Assembly: GCA_029168955.1 (NCBI GenBank)
Contig: JAPDOI010000021.1
Span: forward strand, 1,835,501 to 1,899,500
DNA length: 64,000 nucleotides
Direction of reading: 5' to 3'
Source of the DNA: Aplectana chamaeleonis
Taxonomy: Eukaryota > Nematoda > Chromadorea > Rhabditida > Cosmocercidae
Positions 50,225 through 60,821 of this stretch are shown in pieces. The first letter of the stretch is position 1. Each line of letters opens with the position of its first letter. The position numbers and the translations under genes are program-made. Under the pieces are notes generated by a model, which saw only the letters and a program-made list of their open reading frames with translations, did not search any database and was not told where the DNA came from.

Positions 50225-50690
50225 TATCAAAAGTGGAGCGTGAAAGCATCCTTCTTTAGACGTATGAACCAGTGAAGAACTCGTGTAGTCGTTTTTCGCC
50301 AGAGTTCCGCACCTGCTGTACGTTCCGAAACGCGCTTTAGTCTTTGGAAAATCTGTAATCGGACCTCATAATCGTGTTCAGCGCCCAAAATAACCGCCTG
50401 ATCAAAGTTCGGGTGAGAGCATGTTTTCCGAACTTTGCAAAAAGTGAAAGCGTTTTCCACTTGCAGAAGGCGTTTTTTCTAATTTTAGTACATATTCTGT
50501 CCTTCAAAAGCGCATTACTTTTACGAAATTCCGGAAACGGATCTTATAATAGTGTTTAGCGCCCGAAACACACCCCCCCCCAAAGCAAAGTTTGGGTGAA
50601 AGCACATTTTCCGAACCTTCTGCAGACTGAAAGCGTTTTGGACTTGTGCGGATTTTCGGTTCAGCGTTCAACTATATCAATACGGGGTAC
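50225..50690. repeat. dispersed repeat R-A, copy
   Basis: Two diverged sub-repeats at 50370-50460 and 50530-50650 share GTTTAGCGCCC, CAAAGTTTGGGTGA and AGCACATTTTCCGAAC. Non-coding. Confidence 0.6.
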
Positions 50691-52078
50691 AGTAAGCGTT
50701 GAAGAAACATATTCCACTTTTTATCATCAACGGGTTTAGCATGATCATCAAATGATGCAGTCTTGAATGTTGTCTGCCCTGAATGTCAGGAAACGTCCCA
50801 TCATTACTCTGACCTCGCCAGGCACTGTGAGGAAGCTCATACAGCAATGTAATGTATAGTGCAATGAAGCGATCAGCTCACTTATCAGCACTTCCTTGAC
50901 TTGATCATTCCTGTAATCTGAGTCTTCATTTGTTCCTTTCAAGGGGCGGATCTGGGGCACGGGGCGTGTCTGGGGAACCAAAACGCTCGTTCGCAGCCGT
51001 TATTTTGCCGCTCCTGGCTCGTTTTCTTCCGTTCCTTCGACACTGGGAGCCTAGGATCCTTCTCGCCTATCATTTCACTGTGGAAAGTCAACAAGCATGA
51101 TCATCGTGAACGCTGTCTTTAAGCGAGTTCGAGAGGCAAAATAATTGGCTTCTCATTATATCAACATCATGAGTGTAACGTTTTCGAACCTGACAGATCT
51201 GAAATAGGTGACTAGGCGAGTTTTCCGGCTTGGGCTGGAGCAGTGCTTATTTGGAAGAGAAACCAGGTCGATTGGCCTCATTAGAGCCGAGATCAGCCGG
51301 GTAGCCGTGGCATGCCTGGTGCCGCTAAGCGATTAATCGATATTATTTGGAAAAGATCACAACAAAAAGTTACTGCCTGAGTGCCAGGTCGATTGGTCCC
51401 GTTGAAGCCGACAAACGGAACTTCGTAAGTTCCATGTGCAAATCCTATGTATCGATCAGCCGGGTTGCCGTGGTATGCATGGTGCCGCAAAGCGTGAAAT
51501 AATGAAAGAAAACGTCTTTGATAAGTTTGGGGGGGGGCGCAAATGAAAGAAAACGTCTTTGATAAGTTTGGGGGGGCGCAAAATTTGCCAACTTAGGTGG
51601 GGGCGGGGCACCTACGAAGAACCGGTAACCAGGGCATGCCTTACCCTGTTCGCTACCTCGTCAACGAAGAAACCGGCTTGGTTGAATACTTAGCTAGTTG
51701 TTCGTGAGCGCGACCAAATGAGAAATAGTTAACCGCCGCGTTCGGTACGTCTCGCCGCGCGCGCGGCAGTTTTCGCCGCGCAGTAGGCTGGGACGGATGA
51801 TCAGAATCGTAAGTGTTGAGGGCGCATTGAACGCCGCTGCACGCTAAATACCCTGACCGCATCGTTCAGGCCATTAAAAGCTGTGATCGACGAATCTACA
51901 GGTATTTTCAATGATATTCATCTCACGGGTGGGCTGGGCGGCAGACACCGGAATACGAAAGCCGGAATGAAATCCTTCACGCCGAGTAGTGGGAGTGTCC
52001 ACGCTGAGTACGGTAACCCGGAAGTTGAAATCGTCGTTAGCGCGGGAAATTCAACACCTTTTTCGTAAGGAATTTACA
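50691..52078. repeat. local duplications, otherwise no gene seen
   Basis: A block at 51268-51338 (CAGGTCGATTGG, GATCAGCCGGGTAGCC, GGTGCCGC) recurs at 51388-51500. A 40-bp segment AATGAAAGAAAACGTCTTTG recurs in tandem at 51501 and 51540, each followed by a poly-G run. 51105-51116 (GTGAACGCTGTCT then TTAA) is the lone right end of a TYAA-type MITE. Confidence 0.55.
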
Positions 52079-52118
52079 GCTTTCTTCTTCTTCTTTGCAG
52101 CCACTGAGAGGGGTTTTG

Positions 52119-53327
52119 TCACAAGTTGAGAAACTGGGCGACCAGCAGTGGATTCGTCCACAAGTCTTTTGTACTGAGCGTTGTTGGTTTCTTCGGACAA
52201 TCAAATAAGTGCTTAGTGTCGTGGCCTTGGTTTCCACAGTCCGGGCACACGTCAGGCTGGCTATTGTCGATCCTGTGCAGGTAAGACATAAGCAATGGAG
52301 AATGTCCGCAGCGCAACGAAGCGAGGATACACCTGGCGCGCCTACCAAGCTCGGACTCGGTATCACATACCCTGGGCGGCACATCACCGAGAATAGGGTT
52401 GACGGCCGCTTTGGCGAGATGATCCTTCACGAACCGGGTGTGCTCCGCGCGTAAGAGACGAAGCCGTTCTTGATTCGAGTCGGTCCATCTCTGTACATTC
52501 ACTTTGTTCGGAGCATCGGCAAACGGCACTCTGATCGATCTCTCTCTCACGGGATTTAATAGTCTTCTCGACGGATGATTAGGTTGTTTAAGGACATTAA
52601 TAAACATCTGCTGAGCCTGGAGCGGACAATGCTCTTTCACTGGCAAGATACGGGCCTCGGCGGGAAGGTGCTCAGTCGGTGAGCTTTTTGCACATTCTGT
52701 TGCTATTCGTAGTGCAGCATTCTGAATTCGCTGCATCTTAGTCCAGGAACTGTCCGACACGATGTGCTGCCAAACAGGTGCAGCATACTCCAATGCAGGC
52801 TGCAGAATAGCTCGATATGTCGTCAAGATTGTCTCTCTGCTGCCACCCCAGGACGTTCCTCCTAGAGCTCTCAACACATTAAGCTTTGCCTTGATAATTG
52901 CCTGCTTCTGTTCAGCATTTTTGTGAAACTTCAGCGATGGGTCCAAAACCAGGCCCAGCAGTTTAGGAAATTGCGCTGTAGGCAAGAGGTCACCATCCCA
53001 CCTGACAACAGGTTGGGCGCTGTGTTCCTTTGGGTCAGATGTGAATACCGAAGCAGAAGACTTCGCCGCGGAAACTGTGAGCATCATACTATCTAGAAAG
53101 TTTTTAAGCTCGACGAGATAGTCGCTGATCTTGTTTGCGGCTACCTGTATATCACGATTACGGCACATGATGGTGATATCGTCGGCATACGCAACAATTT
53201 TTATATCTTCAGGAGGCTCGGGTAGGTCTTCAATATACAGGCTGAAGAGGGCAGGTGACAAAACTCCACCCTGCGGCACACCGTCTGCTACAGGTATACT
53301 ATCGGAGACGTGATTCTGGAATAGCAC
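52119..53327 (-). CDS. E4 reverse transcriptase, catalytic and C-terminal part
   Basis: An open frame of 402 codons on the far side of the CR1 insertion: [35 protein letters not shown] (catalytic YADD); [90 protein letters not shown]; and the zinc tail CPDCGNQGHDTKHLFDCP with [15 protein letters not shown] at the natural C-terminus. Every conserved block is intact, but it is cut off from the first RT half by the insertion. Confidence 0.88.
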   Translation of the reverse strand: MLFQNHVSDSIPVADGVPQGGVLSPALFSLYIEDLPEPPEDIKIVAYADDITIMCRNRDIQVAANKISDYLVELKNFLDSMMLTVSAAKSSASVFTSDPKEHSAQPVVRWDGDLLPTAQFPKLLGLVLDPSLKFHKNAEQKQAIIKAKLNVLRALGGTSWGGSRETILTTYRAILQPALEYAAPVWQHIVSDSSWTKMQRIQNAALRIATECAKSSPTEHLPAEARILPVKEHCPLQAQQMFINVLKQPNHPSRRLLNPVRERSIRVPFADAPNKVNVQRWTDSNQERLRLLRAEHTRFVKDHLAKAAVNPILGDVPPRVCDTESELGRRARCILASLRCGHSPLLMSYLHRIDNSQPDVCPDCGNQGHDTKHLFDCPKKPTTLSTKDLWTNPLLVAQFLNL

Positions 53328-53393
53328 TTTGGCCCGACGACCTTTCGTAAACGCTGCGATCCAGCGCTTCTGCCACGGTTGTAGCGAGGACTT

Positions 53394-53785
53394 AGGAGAA
53401 GAAATGATTTATTCTTAATTTTCAAAATGTTGAATGGTCTCGTGGGTCTAAAACTATCTGAGTTCTTCACCTTGAGACGTTCTAATACTAGAGGTCAGGG
53501 GTTCAAACTCAGCTTCTCTCAGCCTCGAACTCGCTTAAGGCGTATTTTTTTCACAATTCGTGGTGGATTGGAATATCTGCGCTTCAGTAAAAGGCTCTTG
53601 GTGCCTAGTTCTTTCAGTATTTTTAAAAGGCAGGTTGACCGGTATTTGCAACAGGAACCGTTTATTGGCTCTAGTAGGGCCTAGTTTTCTTCTTGTTTGC
53701 TGTTGGTTATGTTTTAATGTTTTTTAATTCGCTTTTTTTTGTTCTGTTATTCACATGTGCTGACGCGCATGTAATAAATGTAAAT
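53394..53785 (+). mobile_element. CR1-type LINE 3' fragment inserted in E4
   Basis: The fragment encodes a CR1-like C-terminus (LKLSEFFTLRRSNTRGQGFK, FFTIRGGLEYLRFSKRLL, FKRQVDRYLQQ) and ends GTAATAAATGTAAATGACTT. GACTT is duplicated at 53389-53393 and 53786-53790. It splits the E4 reverse transcriptase within the finger/palm region. Confidence 0.82.
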
Positions 53786-53790
53786 GACTT

Positions 53791-54375
53791 CAATAGTTTC
53801 TCGGACAAAAGTCCTAGGTTAACAGAATCAAATGCTTTGGTTAGATCGAGGGCGACGGCCACTGTTCTAAGAGGCTTTCTGAAATTGAACCCATCGACCG
53901 CATAGCTGACAATCTCCAGAAGGGCAGTGGTGGTGGAGTGAAGCTTTCTAACCCCATGTTGATGTTGCTGTGCCTCATTCTGCTCTGCAGGTCCCTTACC
54001 ATTAGCTGTTCGGCTACTTTTGCGATCGGGGATAACAGGCTAATAGGGCGATAGCCCTTCGCCGTGCTTTGCGATTTGCCTGGCTTAGGCAGGGGTATCA
54101 CATTGGCGGCCTTTCAAGCTTGGGGTAGAGTGCAGGTTCGGAAAGAAGTGTTTATGATATCTGCTATCATCGGTAGAAGTTCCGTGGGAAGCTTCTTCAA
54201 GGTGGCTGCTGAGATACCATCAGGTCTGAGAGCCTTCGAGTTCCGCGTTTCCTTGATAGCCTTCTCCACTTGAGCAGCAGTAAAGGCCTCAGTGGCGTTC
54301 ATCCGCGGCAGACGGCTTAGTTCTCTTACCGTGACTCTGTTTTGTACGCCACGCTTGGTACGTGTGATGAAGAAA
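53791..54375 (-). pseudogene. E4 reverse transcriptase, N-terminal part
   Basis: After the TAA the family sequence continues: RVTVRELSRLP, AAQVEKAIKETRNSKALRPD, DGISAATLKKLPTELLP, then a TGA near 54114 (tryptophan in sisters), [20 protein letters not shown] and SLLSPIAKVAEQLM, ending with LTKAFDSVNLGL-like sequence at the CR1 insertion. Frame breaks occur around 53970. Confidence 0.78.
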
Positions 54376-54377
54376 TT

Positions 54378-55772
54378 TTAGCCAAGAGCATATGCGGCAG
54401 CCTTTCCTGATTTGAAGACGCTGTTATCGAATTCTATGGTAGAGTTCGAGGAGGGGGCACACTTGCCAGATATCTTCCTCAGTACTTTCCACGCAGTTGT
54501 TCCGTCGGTTTTAAAATTCAACCTTTCAGTGAACTTCTCCGAACTGTCTTTCTTGTGCTTGTCCAGATCCTTTTTTATCTCTTCATCCAGCTTGGCCACC
54601 TCAGGGTGCAAATGATTCTCAGCTCTCTTTTCATCTCTTGTCCTGATCTTCTGTAGAATCTCACTGGTGACATTAGGGTAGAAACTTTTCACACGTCCTT
54701 CAGGTATGGCCGCTTTTGTAGCCTTCCGGATGGCGTCAGATATGTGATGCTCTTTCTGGTGCACATCGCCATTCCATGGATATTCAGCTGCCTGGCGGAG
54801 CGCAACCTCTCTGAACAGGCCCCAGTCAGCAAGGCCTAAATTGAGATAAGAACGTTGACGAATACCAGTATAAGGGGCAAGAGAGTTTGAGGGATCAATA
54901 TGGAGAAAGACGGGAATGTGGTGGCTGGAAAGAGTTGTGGAAGTGGACCACGTGCAAGCATTAGAAAGATTGGATGAAATGAGGGAGATGTTCGGGCTAG
55001 AAGGTCGGCCGAAGGGAGGGAGACGAGTAGGCTGATCATCGTTGAGGATGACCAGATCACACTCCTCAGCCCGTTCCTCGACGTCTTCCCCTCTGGCGTC
55101 GGATTCAAGCGCAGAACAGAACGTGTGAGCATTGAAGTCACCTGCAAAGACAGCTGATGGGGAGAGAGAGCAGTCATGCAACTGCTTAAGAAGAGGTATG
55201 GGGTTGTAGGTTGGGGGACAAGAAGTGGAGGGAGGGATGTAAATATTAAATAGAGATAATGGAGTTTCAAGAGGGAGGTGAACGGGAGCGCACTCGAGAG
55301 TACCGTCCTTAGGAACATTTGGAATTAGATAAGAAGGTAAGTTAGAAAGCACAAACGTAGAAACTCCGCCTCCAAGAGCTGTCCTTGGGATGTGATAGGC
55401 AGTGTAGCCTGGAATGTTTGGTTGAGGATAAGTGGTAGAGGGAGAGAGTTTGGTTTCTTGAACCATGATAACATCCGGATGATGAGTACGTACGAAGAGT
55501 GAGAGTTCAGACAATTTGGTACGAAGGCGGTTAAGATTTATATGTACAATAGAGAGGGGGCGGTTGGTGAATGAGAAATCAGAGTTGCTGGGGGCGGAGC
55601 ACAGAACACAACGAAAGGATGAGTCGTTATGCCTCACAGAACTAAGACCTGAACAGGAGAAGTGCACCCACCTTTGGCATCCAAAGCATTGGACGTTTGT
55701 TCCATTCCAGGTGACTTTGCTGCAGGTGGCACATTGATACTTCTGCACAGGTCCAGGATTCCTCTCGACGCC
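54378..55772 (-). CDS. E4 2A-like motif, PHD finger and AP-type endonuclease
   Basis: One open frame of about 465 codons runs from the 2A-like motif. PHD: YQCATC, VQCFGCQRWVHFSCSGLSS, FRCVLC. Endonuclease: [32 protein letters not shown] (catalytic Glu), [30 protein letters not shown] (metal-binding Asp/Asn), GRPSSPNISLISSNL and SSHHIPVFLHI, where the usual SDH has become SHH, a possible loss of function. A connector (HQKEHHISDAIRKATKAAIP, IRTRDEKRAENHL) leads to the RT. It ends at a TAA where sisters have lysine (AYALGKN). There is no in-frame ATG ahead of the 2A motif; a TAG also lies just upstream in this frame. Confidence 0.85.
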   Translation of the reverse strand, partial: GVERNPGPVQKYQCATCSKVTWNGTNVQCFGCQRWVHFSCSGLSSVRHNDSSFRCVLCSAPSNSDFSFTNRPLSIVHINLNRLRTKLSELSLFVRTHHPDVIMVQETKLSPSTTYPQPNIPGYTAYHIPRTALGGGVSTFVLSNLPSYLIPNVPKDGTLECAPVHLPLETPLSLFNIYIPPSTSCPPTYNPIPLLKQLHDCSLSPSAVFAGDFNAHTFCSALESDARGEDVEERAEECDLVILNDDQPTRLPPFGRPSSPNISLISSNLSNACTWSTSTTLSSHHIPVFLHIDPSNSLAPYTGIRQRSYLNLGLADWGLFREVALRQAAEYPWNGDVHQKEHHISDAIRKATKAAIPEGRVKSFYPNVTSEILQKIRTRDEKRAENHLHPEVAKLDEEIKKDLDKHKKDSSEKFTERLNFKTDGTTAWKVLRKISGKCAPSSNSTIEFDNSVFKSGKAAAYALG

Positions 55773-55927
55773 AGCCCTTTGTAGTAGAATCTTCAGGAGA
55801 GCTGGGGCCTGCCAGCGACTCTCCTATGACAAAAACCCTCTCGGTGGAGGGAGTGATGTCGGTTTGCACGAAGGTGATGTTGTTTCCTCCACACTGCCAC
55901 GGCACGAACGTACGACATCTCGGCAGC

Positions 55928-57083
55928 AGAGCTCTAGATGAAGATATACATCAGGTTGAACTTTCCCACCCAGCCCAGGTAAGAAAAAAACGTTTCGAAC
56001 CAACATGGGGACTCATCATTCGGATGTTTACGGTGGACACACAGTCGTTTGGTCAGTCTCCTATCAGATTCGAACTTTACCAAGTGCGACTGCAGGAAAA
56101 AGCTATGAGCATTTTTTTAAGCCTTGCGAACAGACAAGGGCATCAGGCATTTTTTTGGAGTTTCAAAAAAATTTCTCGAATTTAGCTCAAAAGTTGTATG
56201 TAGGGGTAATCTAGGGTGGTGAACACGAATCTGGAGTCCATTTGTCGAAGTTCCGAGGTTTACTGTAGGTTACGGTAGGTAACATGTCATTTAGGGAACA
56301 TAACCCACCTTAGTATTCAAAAAATCGACAAACGGACGTTAAATTCGTATTCTCCACACCGAATAACCTCCGTATTCAATTTTTGAGTAAAATCTGAGAT
56401 TTTGACCAAACTACCGTATACCCAACGTAATCTACCGTGACCTGCGAAAAATCGATTAACGGACCACAGATTCGTGTTAAGCACTCCAAATACCCTCAGA
56501 GAATGGTTTTGAGACATTCCTGGAAATCCGGAAATCTCAAAAGCGGCGTTTTGCCCTCAACCTTATCCCCGGCTGGGATGGTTTGAACGGATTATTTAGA
56601 AAACTTCGAAAAATCGACACATAAACTTCAGATTCGTGATCAGCGCCCCAAAACACCCCCCTTGGGTAGTTTTAGGTCAAATCTGGAACATTTTTCTTAT
56701 ACGCTTCAGAGCCCTCTAATCGGTATAAATAAACGCCCCACCAAAAATCCGTAAATCCAAAACGCTGTCAGTCTGGACAAAGTATGGAAAATGTGCCTTC
56801 ACCCCAACTTTGCTCAGGGGTAGTTTTGGGTGCTGATCACGTTTATTAGGTCGGTTTCCGGATTTTCCTAAGGCTAATGCGCTTTTTGAAAGGTTCGAAA
56901 AGCACAAAAAACGTTATTTTTAAGCTTGTAACTTCTTGGAACCTGCAGCTCGGGGCGGGATACTGAGCAGTTTTACTATTGAGCCACTAGAGATACTAAC
57001 GATACTAGTCGTTTTTGCAGATCCGACCTACGCTTTGTATACTTCCTTTGTTAGCGAGATCACGATTTCTTGGTCCGTTTTTC
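55928..57083. repeat. dispersed repeat R-A, long copy
   Basis: It contains successive variants of the phrases GAACACGAATCTGGAGTCCA, AAATCGACAAACGGAC and GATCAGCGCCCCAAAAC at about 56210, 56330, 56480 and 56640, then the 40.95-kb block inverted (56720-57005). Non-coding. Confidence 0.6.
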
Positions 57084-57086
57084 TAA

Positions 57087-57344
57087 GACTCCGTTCATAG
57101 CCAACGACCAGCGGCAGGCGTCAAGACGCGGCTCAAACGCTGGCGCATGACGCTCGACGGCTGCAACGTGCCCGAGGACGGAAGGGGGTTACCGATGGTA
57201 TTGATGACATTAGTGACAGCCGCTATGCCTTCATCGTCGGCGACTGACCGGTTGCAGCGGTGGCTGTGGACTAAGGTAGAAAAAAAGTTTAGATGAAAAC
57301 CCCCATCGTCACTCGACGCTAGGACGTTTGTTATGGACGGAGCC
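57087..57344. mobile_element. Harbinger-like MITE, TAA duplication
   Basis: Ends GACTCCGTTCATAGCCAACG and (reverse) GGCTCCGTCCATAACAAACG; TAA at 57084-57086 and 57345-57347. 258 bp, non-coding. Confidence 0.75.
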
Positions 57345-57729
57345 TAAGGACTAAGGACATCTCGGCAGCAATTGAAATGTACAGCTTTCTAAACAAGAAG
57401 CATGTACGGGTGCCCATTTAATTACGAAAGACGCGATTAAATGGTCCGAGTTTTTAATCGACTGTTTTTATCCTTGCTGTTTATGTGTCTTCCTTAGTTT
57501 TAGTTTTTGCAAGTGGTCCTGAGATCAAAATTTTTTGGTGCTTTATGACCTTGGAGGGACACTGTTGTATCGCACTTGGCGACGCCCATTTTTCTGCGCC
57601 GCAATGACTCCTGATTTTGGCAGGGGAGGGAAACCCTGGCTAGGTGCTCAAATTTAGTGACCAAGTGCATTGCGCCAGTGCCCCCCCCACCCTCCGCTAT
57701 GATAGCACCCACATAGCACCACTTTTTCA
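57345..57729. other. no gene seen
   Basis: Nothing recognised; a poly-C run lies at about 57683. Confidence 0.4.
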
Positions 57730-58776
57730 ATTAGTCTTCCGAGAATGATGAATTTGCTGAAACCCTCATTCTTTGGATACTCGCTTCTTGCGGATGTTCT
57801 GGCAAGAGAAGAGTATTTATCGTTCGGTCAGGGTTAAGCAGGGTTGCGACTCGGCGCGACGGGGGTCGTGAAAATTTTGGAAAATATCTGGAAACAAAAT
57901 GAAAATTTAGGGGGGGGTCGTGAAATTTCTGCAGCAAAAAAAGAATTTTCTTTAAACCACTCGGTAAATTAAAATGAGGTAGTGGTTTTCTTTTATTTCC
58001 ACAAGTTCGATTTTTTCCAGATTTCTCACTTAAAAAAGCTGTTGCAATTTTTTCATTTGGGTAGGGTTGTTGTAAGAAATTCCACATTTTTTCAAAATTC
58101 TGGACAACAGGGAGGGGTCGTAGTTGCGCAGAAAATTGGCGCAACGACCTGCTCAACCCTGCGTTCGGTGCCTTTATTGATCCGAAGGTGTACCTTTCTG
58201 CATTGAATCAGAGGATACGGATTAACGGAACGTACGTACGTCCACTAATGGAGTATGGTACGGTAGTTTTTAATCCATACAAAAAGGGATCCATCGATGC
58301 GCTGTAGAAAGTCCAGAATACTTTCACACGTAGAGTTTACTTCCGGTCATCGTGGTTTCAGACGAATCGCAACGTGTGTCATGTCACCAGAAACGCCAAA
58401 CTGGGCCTAACCACTCTAGAGCGCAGGAGAAGAAGGTTTGATATGATAATGATGTATAAGATCATTCATGGGAGTGCTGGTATCAAGGCTAGCCGGCTGT
58501 TCAACCTTAGACCATCAACCACTAGGGGAGCACCGGTGAAATTGGGCCTCATTGGGGCCAGGCGGAACGTACGACAGCAGTTCTTTGTCAATAGAGCGGG
58601 GTCTGAATTCAATATACTACTTCGGTCAGGTTTGATAGTGGGGAAACTAAGTGAATTCAAAAAGACACTTGAGTGTTATCTGTTGTCCCAGGAGTAATGT
58701 TTGTAAGATCTCTTTTCTTGATGGTGCCGATGTATGCCTAATAGTCAGTTAATCCATTTGTTTATTGTTGTGTATA
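57730..58776 (+). mobile_element. CR1-type LINE 3' end, split by a hAT MITE
   Basis: Downstream of the MITE the frame reads YVRPLMEYGTVVFNPYKKGS, a stop, KVQNTFTRRV, LGLTTLERRRRRFDMIMMYK, IIHGSAGIKASRLFNLRPS and VGKLSEFKKTLECYLL, the thumb and tail of a CR1 reverse transcriptase. The 5' limit is approximate. The 3' untranslated region runs to about 58776. Confidence 0.78.
57829..58161. mobile_element. hAT-type MITE, exact 8-bp duplication
   Basis: The 333-bp element has ends CAGGGTTAAGCAGGGTTGCG and (reverse) CAGGGTTGAGCAGGTCGTTG. CGTTCGGT is duplicated exactly (57821-57828, 58162-58169). It is inserted into the CR1 fragment. Confidence 0.88.
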
Positions 58777-58976
58777 CAAGTCTGTTGGTACCTGCTCGTT
58801 GGTGCCCCTGCTTCTACTGAACCCAGCAGACGTTTGAGTGTACACAGGGAACGTTCGAGCGATATAGCGTGCACAACTATATCGCGAAAGTATCCCGCAC
58901 ATTGCATAAAGGTGTCGCCGTCCGGCACACTAAGGCCTCCGGTCCATAACACCTTAGGATCCGTACCTAGGGAGTC

Positions 58977-59840
58977 ATGGAGTCTTTGGCCACAAGCCAC
59001 AATTTCGCCACCCTGAACTGTCGATCGCTGTCGAGTGATATCCAAAAAACTGCGCTATCCAGACTTCTGAGCTATTTCCATGCACCGTTTGCTGCTTTGC
59101 AGGAAACCCGCCTCAGCTGATAGCCCCGTCATCAGCGTGGGAGAGTACACCATCTCCTGGGGTAACGCTGACGATAGGAGAGTGGGAGGCTGTGCAATAG
59201 CTGTAAGGAAGGATTTCAATGGTATGGTCAAGGAGTTCGGCTCAACGTCGTGTCGGAATGCATTCGTACGACTGCGGGATCACAGAGGATTCAATCTGTG
59301 GATAGTGAGTGCTCATGGGCCCACCAAAACTGCCGAAGACAACTCCAAGGATGCGTTTTATGAGGAACTCAATACGTTGCTGGCCAGGATACCTTGTCAA
59401 CATGCTGTTGTCGTGGGATTGACGCAAATGCGAAGATGGGACTTGATCAGGAATCCGAAGTACTCGGTAAATGGTTCTACCCAGTGGAGCAAACATCGGA
59501 CAATGGCTACCGCCTTGTCGACTTTGTGAACGCAGTGGTCTGATTATTGCATCGACGTTCAAGAGGAATCATCGCCGCCATCAGCTTACGTGGCAGGGAC
59601 CAACCCGGCTATCTCCAGAAGAGCAGCGGAAGCGGAAGATGACAACTTTGAAACCAGCGACTATGTCCTGACGAGGAATATTCCAGTATCGGACATTCGA
59701 AGATCTAGAGCTGTGTGGGATGTCGCATTCGATTCGGATCACCGTCCTGTTCTGTTGAACTTCACTGCGAGGATTCATAAGAGGAAGCGAGGGGCTCAGC
59801 CTCTCCAGAGGATTGACATGACAAGTCTCCAGAGATGAAG
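58977..59840 (+). pseudogene. RTE endonuclease, frameshifted
   Basis: The ATG at 58977 opens MESLATSHNFATLNCRSLSS and FAALQETRLS (catalytic Glu) to a TGA at 59118. Another frame continues VGGCAIAVRKDFNGMVKEFG, LRDHRGFNLWIVSAHGPT and FYEELNTLLARIP, and then the metal-site stretch GIDANAKMG and FYPVEQTSDNGYRLVDFVNA lies in a third frame (about 59410-59530). RAVWDVAFDSDHRPVLLNF at about 59715 supplies the SDH motif. At least three frame changes. Confidence 0.82.
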
Positions 59841-60821
59841 AGTGCAGAAGGAATTTCCGACAACGCGTTTCTATTCACATCGGAGTACGGACTAAGAAGA
59901 AACTTTGCGACGCGGATTCTTTTGTCAAATGCATCCAGGACGCTTCGAAAGAGGCACTCCCGGTTGTACAGCCCTAAGAAGAAGTTCGCCTACGTCTCAG
60001 AAGAAACAACATCTACCTACAACAGAGTATGTGCTCTCCGAACTGCAGGAAACTTCGTGGAGGAGAAGCGTCTGAGGAGGAAGTTGCGTCGGCAGCTTCA
60101 AAGTGACCGCGAACGAGAGTGGACGTGTAGAGCTAAGGAGTTCGAGAAGGCTTGGGAGGAGAAGAATCCGAGGAAAGCCTACACGTTGCTGCGACAGTAT
60201 AGCGGGAAGATGAAGAGATGTTCTCCTGTCTTGAACACTACCAATGGAGTTGCAGTTGGTGATGCGACGCTGCCAATATGGAAGGATTACTTCAGTTCAC
60301 TACTGAATCGTCCAGCGCCATCAGTCCCTGAGCTCCCGCATGTTCAGAGAGCACATTACGATGTCAGTGAGGAACCGCCGACTGAGTCTGAAGTTTTGGA
60401 TTGTGTCCGGAAAATGAAGAATGGAAAGGCAGGTGGAGATGACAACATCACTGCTGAAATGCTGAAAGCTCTTCCTCCGTCTGGGATTCGTGAAATGACC
60501 AACACCATCCGTGCCATATGGATGAGCGAAAGGATACCCGATTCGTGGAGACATGCGATCATCGTACCTCTTCACAAGAAGCTATCCGTCACGGATCCTA
60601 AGAACTACAGAGGAATCTCTCTACTCCGTGTCATGTACAAGGTTTTAGAACGTATCATTCTCGAGCGACTTATCAAACATCGTGAAGGAACGACCAGAGA
60701 TGAGCAAGCCGGTTTTCGACCTGGAAGATCGACCATCGACCAAGTGTTCGTCGTGAGAAGAGTAATTGAATCGTGGCAGCGGTTTTTCGAAGCCATTACA
60801 GCTTGCTTTTTTGGACTTTGA
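59835..60821 (+). pseudogene. RTE reverse transcriptase, N-terminal two thirds
   Basis: One frame of about 328 codons: YTLLRQYSGKMKRC; LDCVRKMKNGKAGGDDNITA; IPDSWRHAIIVPLHKKLSVT; DPKNYRGISLLRVMYKVLER; and DEQAGFRPGRSTIDQVFVVR. It is ended by a frameshift near 60785, after which the palm continues in the next frame. Confidence 0.85.

Larger units (their letters stand above)
52082..55927 (-). mobile_element. full-length non-LTR retrotransposon (copy E4)
   Basis: Its 5' end GCTGCCGAGATGTCG lies at 55927 and its (GAA)n 3' end at about 52082. It is the best preserved member of the E1 subfamily, interrupted by a CR1 3' fragment at 53394-53785; without that it is 3.45 kb. Leader ORF 55918-55793 (41 codons) and 2A-like AGVERNPGP at 55749-55772 are intact. 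A few nonsense codons (near 54375 and 54114) and the insertion inactivate it. No clean target duplication was seen. Confidence 0.88.

Noticed and set aside
54412..54615. Plus-strand frames antisense to the LINE polyproteins (also at 4796-5143, 23256-23492 and others)
   Set aside because: They are shadows of the minus-strand retrotransposon coding regions.
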